The notes under the pieces: generated by a model
Told to the model about the DNA's origin: nothing
What the model saw: the letters and a program-made list of their open reading frames with translations, nothing else
Database searches by the model: none
Assembly (NCBI GenBank): GCA_038373885.1
Contig: JAWZYV010013290.1
Span: forward strand, 279,741-343,740
Reading direction: 5' to 3'
From: Cheiracanthium punctorium
Taxonomy: Eukaryota > Arthropoda > Arachnida > Araneae > Cheiracanthiidae
Length of the DNA stretch: 64,000 bases
Part shown: piece after piece, positions 34,286 through 44,584 of the stretch
Position numbering within the stretch: the stretch's first letter is position 1
Layout: each line of letters begins with the position of its first letter
Position numbers and translations under genes: made by a program

Positions 34286-35384
34286 GCAGAGAGCCCAGTC
34301 GGGGCCCCGGGGATAAAATCTTCGGTATCCCTTTGCTATCCAGAAACCCTTTCGATCAGGCCCTTATTTTCAACTACGCCCATTAAGCCAGGGTCTAGGG
34401 CCCCCGAAGACTCAGTTTCTTATTTTTTTTTTTTTTTTAAATAGAACCATTCTATCCTTTCAAATGTTTTCAAACAAGTTGCGAATCTGCTCGATGATTG
34501 GATGACACTTATAGCCAGGGGTTGAAAAAAGTTATAACTTCTTAGGCATTTTATACAGATTGAATTTGTTTGTTAAATTCATCATGCAAGATAATAGACG
34601 GCTGCCATTTTTTTTTTTTTTGGGGGGGGGGGAAGCCCACACTTTCGACAGCAGGGCACAGCCTGACACTCATTTACCTTTGGGAATTTCACACTGCCTA
34701 CATCAGTGTCGGGGAGTCCCCCATCCAGAGTTGTGCCTATAGTCAAGAATTTTCTATTACTTTTGGTGTCGTATTACATCAGTCTTTTATTCCTTATTAA
34801 AATTATTAATCATTTAAAGAAACTTCAAATTAATAGTAATTGGAAAATAATTAATAGAATTAAAATTGTTAATTTAAAAGTATTATATTTTAATAAACAT
34901 CCGTACTCTAAAAAATACCAACATTTTATTTTGAAGGTTTCGTCACTTCCATAAAGAAACTGTATTTGGAACGTTAACATTTTTGCATGGCATGTTTCCT
35001 CAGTATTGAAAAAATTAATATTTTTATTCATAGTACTTACATTCAAGCAGGCAGACAAAAAATTTCAGAAGTCAAAAAACTTGAAGGTTTAAAATTTCTC
35101 ATGGAAAGTCTTTAAAATTTTGTTAAGGAAAAATAAAAATTTATTTGGTTGGGTGGGTCCATAGTCTCTCCTCTGCTCTGGATATGCCCTTTGTTCCACT
35201 ATTTAACAGTATCACCAACACTTCTAGTTTTTGTGAAGTTGGTGGATTATGCTCTAGCTGGTTTTTGTAATTTTGTTTAAAAATTAATTGGAAACTTCTG
35301 GGGACATATTCTGTATTTGAACATTTTCTTTTTCTTTTAGCTTTTTTTCTTTTCTGCATATTTTATGCAACTTTCAGTTATGCG
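34286..35384. other. Unassigned intronic sequence
   Basis: Poly-T and poly-G tracts at about 34422-34438 and 34610-34632. No exon seen. Confidence 0.4.
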
Positions 35385-35559
35385 ATAATAAATACCCGAT
35401 TTGAGCTCAACTGAATGCGCCGTTTAGGAGATATGGTGTCCACTCACATACGCACGTACGTCGCAGTAAAAGTAACCGTAAATGAATTCAGGAGACCTCA
35501 AAACGTGTCAATACGTCAAAACACCAAAGTTGTATTTTTTACGATTACATTACACGGTA

Positions 35560-36327
35560 TACGGGGTGGCCATAATTAAACTGCAAGTGTTCAAGGGGTG
35601 CTGGAGATAAAATTACCAGGACTATTCCAGTGAAACTTGGTATCTGCACGTTTCAGAACATGCGCAAGTCAAATATGAAAAAAAACGCCATTTTCACCCG
35701 ATAGATGGCGCTATATCGTGTTTCAATGCTTATGGACGTCATATATGCGAATTTTAAGCCCATCGAACAGTGTAAAAAGAAGACCCCATTGAGTAATGGT
35801 CAATCATGACTCTGAATAAGAAGGAACGTGCATTGTTAGTGAAGATATTCTATCAGGGTAGCCATTATTCAGCTACTCTGAAGGAATATCGGCGTATGAA
35901 ACGATTAAGAAGTGGTCCAATGAGTGTCAATAAGAATAAATAACGTTTTAATTGTTTTCCAAAGCGTCTTTATGAATTGTATAACTTGTGCGTTAATTTT
36001 TGATTACATGTTACTGTAAAAATTTAATTACTGAACAGCGAATTGTATGGAATTTTGATAAACTGCAAATGATGTTTTATATTGTTTATATGCCTCTTAG
36101 AATGTCACTATGCTCTGTCTATCGGTTTTGGAAGTTGCATATGCCACCGGTGAGCTTTGACATACGGTACAGTGCCATCTATCTAGTGAAAATGACAATT
36201 TTTTTTTTTCATATTTGGCTTGCGCATGTTCTGTAACGTGTAGACACCAAATTTCACTGGAATATTCTCGGTAGTTTTCTCTCCAGCATCCCTTGAACAC
36301 TTGCAGTTTAATTATGGTCACCCTGTA
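35560..36327. mobile_element. Mariner-type element with long inverted ends
   Basis: TACGGGGTGGCCATAATTAA at the left and TTAATTATGGTCACCCTGTA at the right. Pairing continues through TGCAAGTGTTCAAGGG and GTGAAACTTGG-type blocks for about 130 bp. TA lies at the ends. The interior keeps only the start of a transposase (35806-35943). Confidence 0.75.
35806..35943 (+). CDS. 45-residue transposase N-terminal fragment
   Basis: An intact small frame, beginning MTLNKKERALLVKIFYQGSH, then YRRMKRLRSGPMS, ending NKNK and TAA. It resembles the N-terminal DNA-binding start of the transposase fragment at 53950-54242 (LVQTF, AFYRLKNLRRGPM). The catalytic region is absent. It may be a relic or, less likely, a transposition-repressing DNA-binding peptide. 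Confidence 0.45.
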   Translation: MTLNKKERALLVKIFYQGSHYSATLKEYRRMKRLRSGPMSVNKNK

Positions 36328-36418
36328 CTTTCATTAAATGGTATACGGTCCGAAAGTAATGAAAAGTCAGTAGTTTTGTGACAGTGGAAGCACAGTTTTG
36401 ATGCTTTTGTCGTTGCAG

Positions 36419-36637
36419 GGCGATTCTGGAGGACCTCTCGTCGCCATGAACGAGACCAAGCCCATAGCCGTCGGGGTGGCCTCTTTCGTGTCACGCAGAG
36501 GCTGTGCCCAAAAGTACATCCCGGCCGTTTACACGAGTACCGCGTCCTACATGGACTGGATTACCGAGAAGACGGGGCAAGAGGAGGCGTCTCGGCTGTG
36601 CGTGCTAGAGCAGAAGAACGCCAGTCCTCAATCCTGA
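36419..36637 (+). CDS. Protease terminal exon 7A: Ser195, Val216
   Basis: GDSGGPLVAMNETKPIAVG, then VASFVSRRGCAQKYIPAVYT and SYMDWITEK, with tail EASRLCVLEQKNASPQS and TGA. It contains Ser195, Cys220 and a pocket with Val at 216 and Ala at 226, an elastase-like arrangement. Acceptor CGTTGCAG, phase 0. No AATAAA was seen before about 37583; a TTAA MITE starts 151 bp after the stop. Confidence 0.93.
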   Translation, partial: GDSGGPLVAMNETKPIAVGVASFVSRRGCAQKYIPAVYTSTASYMDWITEKTGQEEASRLCVLEQKNASPQS

Positions 36638-36787
36638 GACAAGGGGACTCGTCTGCTTGCAAAAATTGCCATCGCCGTGGATCATAATGCGAGGATGGGT
36701 ATCACCACAGAATTCTATACGGAAGAAAGTCGGTAGCTTTGCTTTCACCAGTACAGAGGTTAGGGGTTGTTTGGCTGCCTGGTGGAG

Positions 36788-37268
36788 TTAACCCTTTGTG
36801 GCGCAACCCTTTCCCAATGCTGAAAAAAGAGCATCCGTTACCATCGCTCGACTTCACTACCAGCAAGATGGCGGACGATCGACAGCTGTCTGTGCTCCCG
36901 CACAGCCAGCTGCGTAAAAAAAAAGGGTCTCTAGATCTGTGGCACGCGATGAAGGTTTTGATCGTCCGCCATCTTGCTCGTAGTGAAGTCGAGCGATGGC
37001 AATGGATGCCCTTTTTTCAGCATTGGGCAATCTATCCAGCTGTTTTCGCATTCCTCCATTTCTTCAGCAGATGTCAGTGCTGTTATAAATAACCCAGACC
37101 ATTTTTTTTACGGGAAATGACGTGCTGAAAAGTAAAGGATTCTCGTGGAACTATGTCACACCCTCAACTATTTTTATAGAAATCAGATCTATTCTTCGTG
37201 ACTGGCAACAGTCTAAACGTCAGAGTTTGGTGTTCCCAGAGCGGGAACACTGCACGTTAAAGGGTTAA
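36788..37268. mobile_element. piggyBac-like TTAA MITE, family 2
   Basis: TTAACCCTTTGTGGCGCA to TGCACGTTAAAGGGTTAA, with the fold-back left half as in 13901-14441. Confidence 0.8.
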
Positions 37269-37343
37269 CCGGAAGAAGGGACTGTGTTTACGGCCAGAAA
37301 ACCTCTCTTTGTTTGACTGACAGCACCGGAAGCAAGAGCTGGA

Positions 37344-37680
37344 ATAAGCCAACATGGGCTCCGCAGGGACCTTGCGAAAGGAGGGGGGGTAGGGAGGGAG
37401 TCTCCCTCCCTCCAACACTCGCAAAATTCTATTAAACGTGGCAAAATATATTACCTAGTTGGCAAACTTAGTACGAAAATTTTAAAGAAAACTATAAATT
37501 ACTTTCTATTCCTGGAACACCTCGCAAAATTATGTAAACCCAGTCGGCAAAAGTAAAAAGTTGGCAGCATAGTTGATAAAAAAATAAATAAGTTGGTAAA
37601 AACCAATATCTGACTTGGCAGTTTATCGACACCTCCTCCCGCCCCCTAAAAATAAGTCCTAGCAATGGCTCTGGGGGTCC
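37344..37680. repeat. Dispersed repeat shared with 63455-63745
   Basis: Both copies carry CTCGCAAAATTCTATTAAAC-like, GGCAAAAACCAATAT and GGCAGTTTATCGACA blocks in the same order. Ends are not resolved. Confidence 0.6.
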
Positions 37681-37755
37681 GTTTCAAACATTTGTCATGG
37701 GTGCTCCCTTTCATATCGACCCATTGAGTTTACAAAAATTAGAAAGCCTGCACGC

Positions 37756-38611
37756 TTAAAAAAAGAAGTAAATTCGACATCTGGCTGCGCGGCGCCGCAC
37801 AGCCATCTGCGTCAGAAATGTTCTATAGCTCTGCGGCACGCCATTTTGTGATTCGATCAACCGCCATGTTGCAGGTGGCTATATCGAGCAATGGCAACGT
37901 CTGCACGTTTTCGGCATTGGGCTGTCCATCTAGTTTCACTTCTATATCTATGTATATTTTCATCGCATTCTCCAGTTCTCGGCATATGCACTGATAAAAG
38001 TAATTCTGACATCCATCTTACAAATAGATAGTCGATTATTTTTACGGGAAATGATGTGCTCAATAGAAAAGAATTCTCGTGTAACTATGTCCTCTTAAGT
38101 ATTTTTCGGGAATCAAAATAATCGAAATGTCAGAGTCGTGCCCTCATGGCGAGGACACTCAACACCTCCTAGATATAGAATTCCTGAGAACAGAAGCTTT
38201 TACGTCATCACTAGGTCTTCTAAGATGACGTCATCTTAGTTTTACTTTTACAAAGTAAAACTATTTAAAATTTCTGGTGAATGATACAAATAACAGAAAA
38301 CATCTTGAGTTAAAGATAAAAATTAAAATACCTTTCTGATAAAAAATAATTTATTATGATCTATTTCTATATCATATTAAATAATTAGTGATTGCTGAAA
38401 TTTCCTGTTTGTCGTAAAATTAAATTTTCTATCTTAAATCATTAAAATGTTTTATGCGGTAGTAAATCCACCACAAATTTTGAATAGTTTTACTTTGTGA
38501 AAATAAATGTGTGATGACGTCATTTTAGTGGACCTAGTGATGACGTAAAAGTTTCTGTTCTGAGGCACTGTATATCCAGGAGGTCGTGGGACACCACGCG
38601 TTAAAGTTTAA
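37756..38611. mobile_element. Diverged family 2 TTAA MITE with nested insertion
   Basis: Family 2 blocks (CGAGCAATGGCAACG, TTTTTACGGGAAATGA, GCGTTAAAG) are in order between TTAA sites. It is interrupted by the element at 38166-38585. Confidence 0.65.
38166..38585. mobile_element. MITE with ~53-bp inverted ends
   Basis: Left CCTCCTAGATATAGAATTCC and right end its near-complement. Inner TTTTACGTCATCACTAGG pairs with CCTAGTGATGACGTAAAA. The interior is AT-rich. Inserted in the family 2 MITE. Confidence 0.75.
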
Positions 38612-39434
38612 CATTGTACCTGCCAAGTATTTCCGATTTCCTGGTTAAATCCAGTTTATCGTTCAATTGGGGTTCGTTATAAACGAGCATGACTGTATTC
38701 TGATACCTATCTTTGTATTTTGATCCACGCACACAACCCAGGAAAAGACGAACATATCCTGTTGCCACACCAAACTCGTAACTGGACAAATTACTGCCTT
38801 TCTACAAAGAGGGAACAAGAAAAATCAGAGACTCCAACCTTAAACCATATTTTCCGCTAGCATTGTAACATGTCCCGTCCCGACAGCAGTGATTTAAGGA
38901 GTTTATGATGTAAAAAATCACGATCTAAAAAAAACTTTTAAAATCTCGCAAATCACTCTAAAACATCCTGTCGCAAAGCAGTTTGGGTATTTTCAAATTT
39001 TCTCGATCAGTAACTGTTTTGCAAAAGTCCGATATTTCTCTATTCCTTGAAAAGAACTAAAACCCTCATTACAATTTTAGTTTAAGTGTAGCCACACCCA
39101 TTTCGGTTCATACGTCTAAACGGATCTGGGGGTCGTTTCTTCCCGAATAGGTGGAAAAGCAAAGTCGTTAATTCTCCTCCACCTTGAAGAAGAGGAGCGT
39201 TAAGGGAGGTCTTGTGACTGGATAAACGAGTTGAAGCGAGTTTAAAAAGTTGCTAAAGTAGTCCTTAACTAGTAACTTAGTAAGGAAAGTTTTAATCAAA
39301 CCACCGACGGCTTCCTGACAACTCGGGGAGAATAGATCCCCAGGGTAACTACCCTGTCACTAATTTGTTAGTGGGCCTGCATATGTTCCGGGTCAAGAGA
39401 TCTTATGTAGATCTATTAGGATCGCGATCTAAAG
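38612..39434. other. Unassigned sequence
   Basis: No exon or boundary recognised. A GC-balanced stretch 39280-39425 (with GGGGAGAATAGATCCCCAGG) could not be matched to a known RNA or gene. Confidence 0.35.
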
Positions 39435-39631
39435 CAGATAGGCGCAACCTTTGGAAAGTCGCGGGCCAAAATTTAGGATGTTAGCGAAATCCCAGGCAGT
39501 ATAATTGGGATTTATATGGGATTTTGAATCGTTTATATGGGTATTATATGGGGTTTCTGGGATTCCGCGATCCGTATCAAAAGCCGGCCCGTGCCACATT
39601 CGGGTAGCGGGCCGGAGGTTGCCCGTACGTG
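39435..39631. mobile_element. hAT-like MITE with perfect 8-bp duplication
   Basis: CAGATAGGCGCAACCTTTGG to GGAGGTTGCCCGTACGTG. ATCTAAAG at 39427-39434 and 39632-39639. GCGGGCC blocks pair inside. Confidence 0.8.
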
Positions 39632-40090
39632 ATCTAAAGACTACACTCTTATTAATAAGGTCATAAATCATTTTGTCTGCTGCAGTCTGGTAAACGTCAT
39701 CTATTTGGTCAGTGTCTGACATTAGACATCATTGGTCTAATTTGGACCAATGATGTTTTCAATTGGTTGAAAACATAGACTGATACTGGGATTCCGCAGG
39801 GACTGGTACTGGACTGATACTGGACTGTATAGACTGATACTGGATTATCTGGGACTGATACTGGGACCAATGATGTTTTCAATTGGTTGAAAACATAGAC
39901 TGATACTGGGATTCCGCGGTCCGTATCAAAAGCCGGGCCGTGCCACATTCGGGTAGCGGGCCGGAGGTTGCCCATACGTGATCTAAAGACTACACTCTTA
40001 TTAATAAGGTCATAAATCATTTTGTGTGCTGCAGTCTGGTAAACGTCATCTATTTGGTCAGTGTCTGACATTAGACATCATTGGTATCAA
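39555..40090. repeat. ~349-bp direct duplication with GACTGATACTGG repeats
   Basis: A segment including the MITE right half and the following sequence recurs 349 bp downstream (GGGTAGCGGGCCGGAGGTTG at 39602 and 39951). GACTGATACTGG motifs and GTTTTCAATTGGTTGAAAAC palindromes lie between. The two minus-strand frames starting MSDTDQIDDVYQTAA are the same repeat read twice. Confidence 0.75.
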
Positions 40091-41400
40091 TTGGTTGAAA
40101 ACATAGACTGATACTGGGCTACATGTTGCGATTACTTAGTTAAATTTCGGGCAAAATACTCTCTCTTTTAGGAACCTAAGCATTACAAAAACTGAGATAA
40201 GAGGGTAAATAAACTTATGTTGTTTTCGAGTTTACTGAATTGATTTTCAGTTGTCGTTAGCGAGATAGCATTTTCAGTCTCTGACAGCTCTGTGATCGCA
40301 TCATAGCCTGCATCGCTCTTCAGTTTCGCTGGGAACCAACCTGTCTTTCATATGCCGCAACTCTGATTAGTCTGAAGACTGATAAAGAACAATGGGAATC
40401 CTCAATTAAAAAGAGCACATAGTTTCCATTAAAAAATAAAACCGTAAAGAAAGGTGAAAGAAAGAAAGAAACAAGTTTAGTGTTATCAAATCGAGGAAAT
40501 TTCCGCTTTAGAGGAACATTTCAGCTAAACTTATAAGGAAGAAAGAACAAGAAAAATGTTTCAATTTTCTTGGGAACTATTATTTTATTATTATTATTTA
40601 TTTATTTATTGGAAGGGAGCATTTAAGAAAATTGTTCTGAATTTTGATTTTTTTAAGCAGTTTCGCCTTACATCAAAACACTTAATTCAACATATAATCA
40701 CCATGCTGGACGGAACCACCCCCCCCCCAAAAAAAGGTACACAAAGGGGTACACAAAAAGGTACACAAGGGGAGACAAGTGCCCCCGATCTTGTCCTGTG
40801 ATGCCGACGTCCATATGTTTCAGATAGATATGCATTAAAACACACGGCATATACTGGTTAATACCGCAATCCTGGTAGACACGCATTACCAAGTGCTGTA
40901 ACGGATGATATTGGTGATATTGATGGTACATTACTTTTTTAGCAACATGTGACCGTTCAGCCTTTAGTTGATCGGGTAACCCTTACAACAGAAATAGAAT
41001 TTCTCCTACTGAAATCAACAGCAGACTGAAGGTGATGTTTTATCGCCAACAATGATTGGATGCTTGAGAATTTGAAAGCAAAATCGCTGCCGTTTCTTTT
41101 TGAAAGCGCCAAAGGGACGATGAACGCGCAAAGTAGGATGCATGGCCTTGCGTCGGCCTGGGTGCTGTAGGGGCTCTATCTTCGTATTGATACTGTCCAT
41201 CGGTGAACAGAATTTGCCAGTTGGAACTGCAGTAGAGCAAAGGGGTGGAAATTTGAAAAGTTCAGGTGTCACAGTGACACTTTTAAAGTATTTTACACAG
41301 CGATAAGCAACTTTCAGGGGGGGGGGATTTGTGCAAGAAAATTACCTTTGAAAATAAGCCAAAAAGTTATCGCATTAGAAGTAAATATTGCAAAATAACG
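40091..41400. other. Unassigned sequence with short repeats
   Basis: A small minisatellite of AAAGGTACACAAGGGG-type units is at 40734-40775. No exon seen. Confidence 0.4.
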
Positions 41401-41404
41401 CGTG

Positions 41405-41800
41405 TTTAAGGTCCCTCCCCCTGAATATTTCGTAGGTTCAATAGATTTATCGTTTGTGATAGTGTATAACTACAGCTTGTAAAGAGACAGTCTTAATTTT
41501 TTTTTGAGTCTCTATCGAAGGGTGGAATTCTCCGCCGGTGGTTCACGAAATCGTCGGTTGTTAGCTACCAACTGGGCAGAACCAGTTGTTTGGTTACCGA
41601 CTGCGATAACAACTCCGGAGGGAAACGGGAGGTCTTTTAGCCAATCACATGAACCCCTCCTCCTTAAAACCCCACCTCAAGGCGGGGCAAAGTTAATGAC
41701 TGCGAAAAATTAACGACGACCGGAGAATCCAGCTGGAACATTGGATTCTTTTTAAAAAAAAGTCTTCAAAAGTTGCATAATTTCTTTATAAGAACCTCAA
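41405..41800. repeat. Interrupted dispersed repeat
   Basis: Left and right parts (41405-41500, 41765-41800) match 20640-20790, including ACAGCTTGTAAAGAGACA and TTCAAAAGTTGCAT. The middle (about 41510-41760) is an extra insertion with GGTTGTTAGCTACCAACTGG-type inverted segments. Confidence 0.5.
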
Positions 41801-41938
41801 CTGAATCATTTTGAAACACTTCTGACAACACGAGTAGAATAAAAATACCGGTTCACCAACATTTCGCCGTAGGAACTGCTTTCACGGCCAAAGTGTGGCG
41901 GGAGTCTCTGATTTTCCCGTTCTCTCTTTTCTATACAG

Positions 41939-42142
41939 GGTGACTCCGGCAGTCCCTTGGTGTACAACGAGACAAAGCCCGTCGCCATCGGAATCGTGTC
42001 CTTCGGATCGTTCCGTGGCTGTGCGGCGCAGCACGTGCCCGCCGTGTGCACGGCCACGGCCATGTACACGGACTGGATCCTGGAAAAGATGGGACAGGAC
42101 TCCGGAGACCTTTGCTTCGTGGACAAGGCAGCGAGCGGATGA
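41939..42142 (+). CDS. Protease terminal exon 7B: Ser195, Gly216
   Basis: GDSGSPLVYNETKPVAIG, then IVSFGSFRGCAAQHVPAVCT and YTDWILEKMG, with tail SGDLCFVDKAASG and TGA. It is a full paralogue of exon 7A with the same acceptor phase (TCTATACAG, phase 0). Ser195, Cys220 and the C-terminal Cys are kept. Differences: Gly197 to Ser, Val216 to Gly, Tyr228 to Cys. A canonical poly(A) signal follows. It is either an alternative last exon of the same gene or the last exon of a mostly lost duplicate; intact coding and matched phase favour the first. Confidence 0.9.
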   Translation, partial: GDSGSPLVYNETKPVAIGIVSFGSFRGCAAQHVPAVCTATAMYTDWILEKMGQDSGDLCFVDKAASG

Positions 42143-42193
42143 AATAATTTATTCAAATGGCATGAAATGTAATATGTGTTTTTTATTTATAAA

Positions 42194-42199
42194 AATAAA
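42194..42199 (+). terminator. Poly(A) signal after exon 7B
   Basis: AATAAA lies 52 bp after the stop, followed by a GT-rich stretch. Confidence 0.7.
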
Positions 42200-42401
42200 A
42201 TGTTCTGTCGACTTGATTGGTTGATTTCTGAATTTTTAGATTTTGTTTATTTGGAGGAGCCATTCATTAACGATGCTACACATTTCTGTTTTCAAAACTG
42301 ACCTTCTCCTTTCGCACTTAACCCTCCTCCCCGTCCCTAGTCACAGGCATGTCACGCTCTATTACATAAAAATAGACTAATTGCATTTCAGAACTACATT
42401 A

Positions 42402-43015
42402 TACAGGGTGTCCCGAAAAGGTGGTAGCATGCTTTAATTCTCTATATATTCGAGAAAAGTGGGCAATGGCAGTTGAAAAAGTGTTCAAAATAAGGAAGTA
42501 CTACGTTAAGAAAAAATTAATCCCGTTTATTTACAAAAAAAAAAAAAAATGACAATTTTTGAGTTTGTATGCGACCCCCGTACGAAAAAATTCCAATCAG
42601 TAAAATCTGCCCCATACTCTAAAGAGGTAATGTACAAGATTTAAAAGCCTTTCATCATAAAACGTCTCAGATATGTCTTTAAACATGATACGTGTTTATA
42701 CATGATCGCAGGGCTGTACCTGAATTTGAATGTAAACGTTCATGGCTAGCGTGGAAGAAATTATTTATTATTTTGGTAATTTCTGTACGACTAAGGAAAT
42801 GCGATCATCCGACGTAATTCTTTTTCCTTTCAAAAGCCATTCAAAAGGGGTTTAAGTCAGCATAGGTTTATCTTCATACCTCTGGTACTTTTTAGGATGT
42901 AATTCTCAAATTTTATACTTCACCTCATTTCTGTTTGCATTTTACTGATTAAGATTTTTTTTTCTATAGAGGTCGTATACAAATTTAAAAAGTGTAACTT
43001 TTTGAAATTAACGAG
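42402..43015. repeat. Degraded Tc1/mariner-type repeat
   Basis: Begins TACAGGGTGTCCCGAAAAGG, the usual end of such elements. The part from 42835 resembles 361-580. No transposase frame. Confidence 0.5.
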
Positions 43016-43455
43016 AGGAGTGTTTTCGTAGCGTAATCTTTTTTTGTACATACGTACATTTCATACGTAATCATACGTACGTACAAACGTCATCACAAAA
43101 CTAGTCAAAATAGATCGTTCGTGCATATGTAAGTTCATGTATACATAGTACGCTGAGACGTCACGAAAAACGTGGCTGTGTCCTATACCGGCCGTGTGAT
43201 TTACGTGAAAACGTGTACTCAACGAGTCATATTTTCTTTGGATTCCGTAACCAAGCTTCTACCACACAGTTTTATAGCACGCCGTTCAGATACGTAGGTT
43301 TATGCATCATGTTCTTTTTGATGTCGACACTGAACGCCCGATAATTGTCCAATCGACGTGGTATCTGTTGCACTATTGTGTCGATACATCGACGGCTACA
43401 TTAATGACGTTCCCAATGATGGCGTGTTTGCCGTCGTAACGCAACCGACGTACCT
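43016..43455. other. Unassigned sequence
   Basis: Rich in CGTACGTA-like short palindromes at 43040-43090. No gene seen. Confidence 0.4.
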
Positions 43456-43463
43456 GCATGAAT

Positions 43464-44286
43464 TAGAGATGAGTTCGGGCTCATTTTTTGAAGCCCGAGC
43501 CCGCCCGAGCCCGAGGACTTTTAATCCGAGCCCGCCCGAGCCCGAGCAATATTATTTAAACCGGAGCCCGAGCCGCCCGAGCCCGAAATTTCAGCTAATG
43601 AAAAAAAAATTCAATTACTTCATTGATAGCATACAATAAATTTTGCCGTTTATGCAAATTAAAGACAAATATAGTTGCAAACTCTCAATGCACTTTCTAA
43701 TTCTTTATATCCATGTTCATCAAATAATGTCGGATCTCATGACTAACTAAGTAATATAAGCCGCCGTTCTGAAATACCCAAAGAGCTTCACGCACCTTCT
43801 AGGCGCCCGTGCCCAGTGGCGGATCCAGAAATTCTCTTTTGGGAGGGGCTAAAGTTTGAAAAACGCTTATTTCACCCAAACAAAATATGCAATAAAGCAA
43901 AATTTTAGTCTTAACCAATGTAAAAACTTTTGGGAGGGGCTAAGTGATTAAAAAAGATCACTTAACATATTCAAAGTGCATAATGAAGCAGAATGTTACC
44001 CTTTAGCAACCCCTTTTTTTGGGGGGGGGGGCTGAAGCCCCGTAGCCCCTCCCCTGAATCCGCTAGTGCGCCGTGGTGCCCCTATTTTTTTATAAGTACT
44101 TTTATATTCCTCATGAATGACTTTTTAAAATCTGTTTCAAGGAGTATGTTCAATAAAGAAGAAATTTTTCACGAGCCCGAGCCCGCCCGAGCCCGAACGC
44201 AGTTGTGAATTACAGAGCCCGAGCCCGGTTCGGGCCCGGGCTCGAGCTCGGGCTTTCGGGCTCGGGCTGAGCCCGTCTCATCTCTA
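43464..44286. mobile_element. hAT element with CCCGAG-rich ends
   Basis: TAGAGATGAGTTCGGGCTC and GAGCCCGTCTCATCTCTA ends, with a perfect 8-bp duplication GCATGAAT (43456-43463, 44287-44294). Both subterminal regions are arrays of GAGCCCGAGCCCGCCCGAGC type. The AT-rich middle contains a second element (about 43816-44065) with CAGTGGCGGATCCAG and TGAATCCGCTAGTG ends. No transposase. Confidence 0.88.
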
Positions 44287-44584
44287 GCATGAATGGCAGA
44301 CGTGTGGTGGTATTAGAATCACACTGATCGGATCTAATGCGGGCAAACCTTGTTGCTGAGGTGGATACACAAATCCTTTGGAGCGTAACAACGTGGGCAC
44401 TTATTGTCCGAGTCCAGTGGTTTCCTACACGCACCGCACAATTTAACCTTTTGAAGGGCAACCATTTACCAATGCTGGAAAAAGGGCAGCCGTTCTCATC
44501 GCTCGATTTAACTATCAGCAACATGGCGGCTGCGCGGCGCCGCGCAACCAGCTGTGTCTTAAGGCTGTTCTACCTGAAAACGGA

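Larger units (their letters stand above)
33501..36418 (+). other. Protease intron 6 (isoform A)
   Basis: GTAAGT to CGTTGCAG. Holds a MITE (33545-33797), a Tc1 relic (about 34015-34285), a repeat shared with 46200-46380 (about 35385-35545) and a mariner-type element (35560-36327). Confidence 0.7.
36638..41938 (+). other. Region between the two terminal exons
   Basis: It would be 3' UTR/flank for isoform A and intron for isoform B. It holds TTAA MITEs, a hAT MITE, a 349-bp tandem duplication and short repeats. No additional protease exons were found here, so the duplication covers only the last exon. Confidence 0.6.
18273..42142 (+). other. Secreted chymotrypsin-fold serine protease gene (gene span)
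   Basis: Seven coding exons with matching phases: 18273-18344, 20019-20049, 21792-21865, 23716-23804, 30893-31155, 33352-33500, then either 36419-36637 or 41939-42142. Isoform A is 298 residues, isoform B 293. Order: signal peptide, acidic Cys-free propeptide, activation site DPR|VIGG, catalytic His (TAAHC), Asp (DIAL) and Ser (GDSG). Disulphide partners C42/C58, C168/C182 and C191/C220 are present. Position 189 is Gly and 226 is Ala, so the S1 pocket is not trypsin-like; elastase- or chymotrypsin-like cleavage is inferred. C122 (TICLP) has no propeptide partner, but both terminal exons end with an extra Cys (RLCVLE, DLCFVD) that could pair with it. Likely a secreted digestive, venom or haemolymph zymogen; which one cannot be told. 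Confidence 0.9.

Noticed and set aside
34064..34444. 126-codon plus-strand frame
   Set aside because: It is antisense to a Tc1 transposase relic that is recognisable on the other strand.
39280..39425. GC-balanced segment suspected of being an rRNA fragment
   Set aside because: I could not match it to any conserved rRNA helix or signature with confidence.
39429..40071. Paralogous minus-strand frames starting MSDTDQIDDVYQ
   Set aside because: Both come from a 349-bp duplicated segment that includes a hAT MITE end with a target duplication; no gene context.
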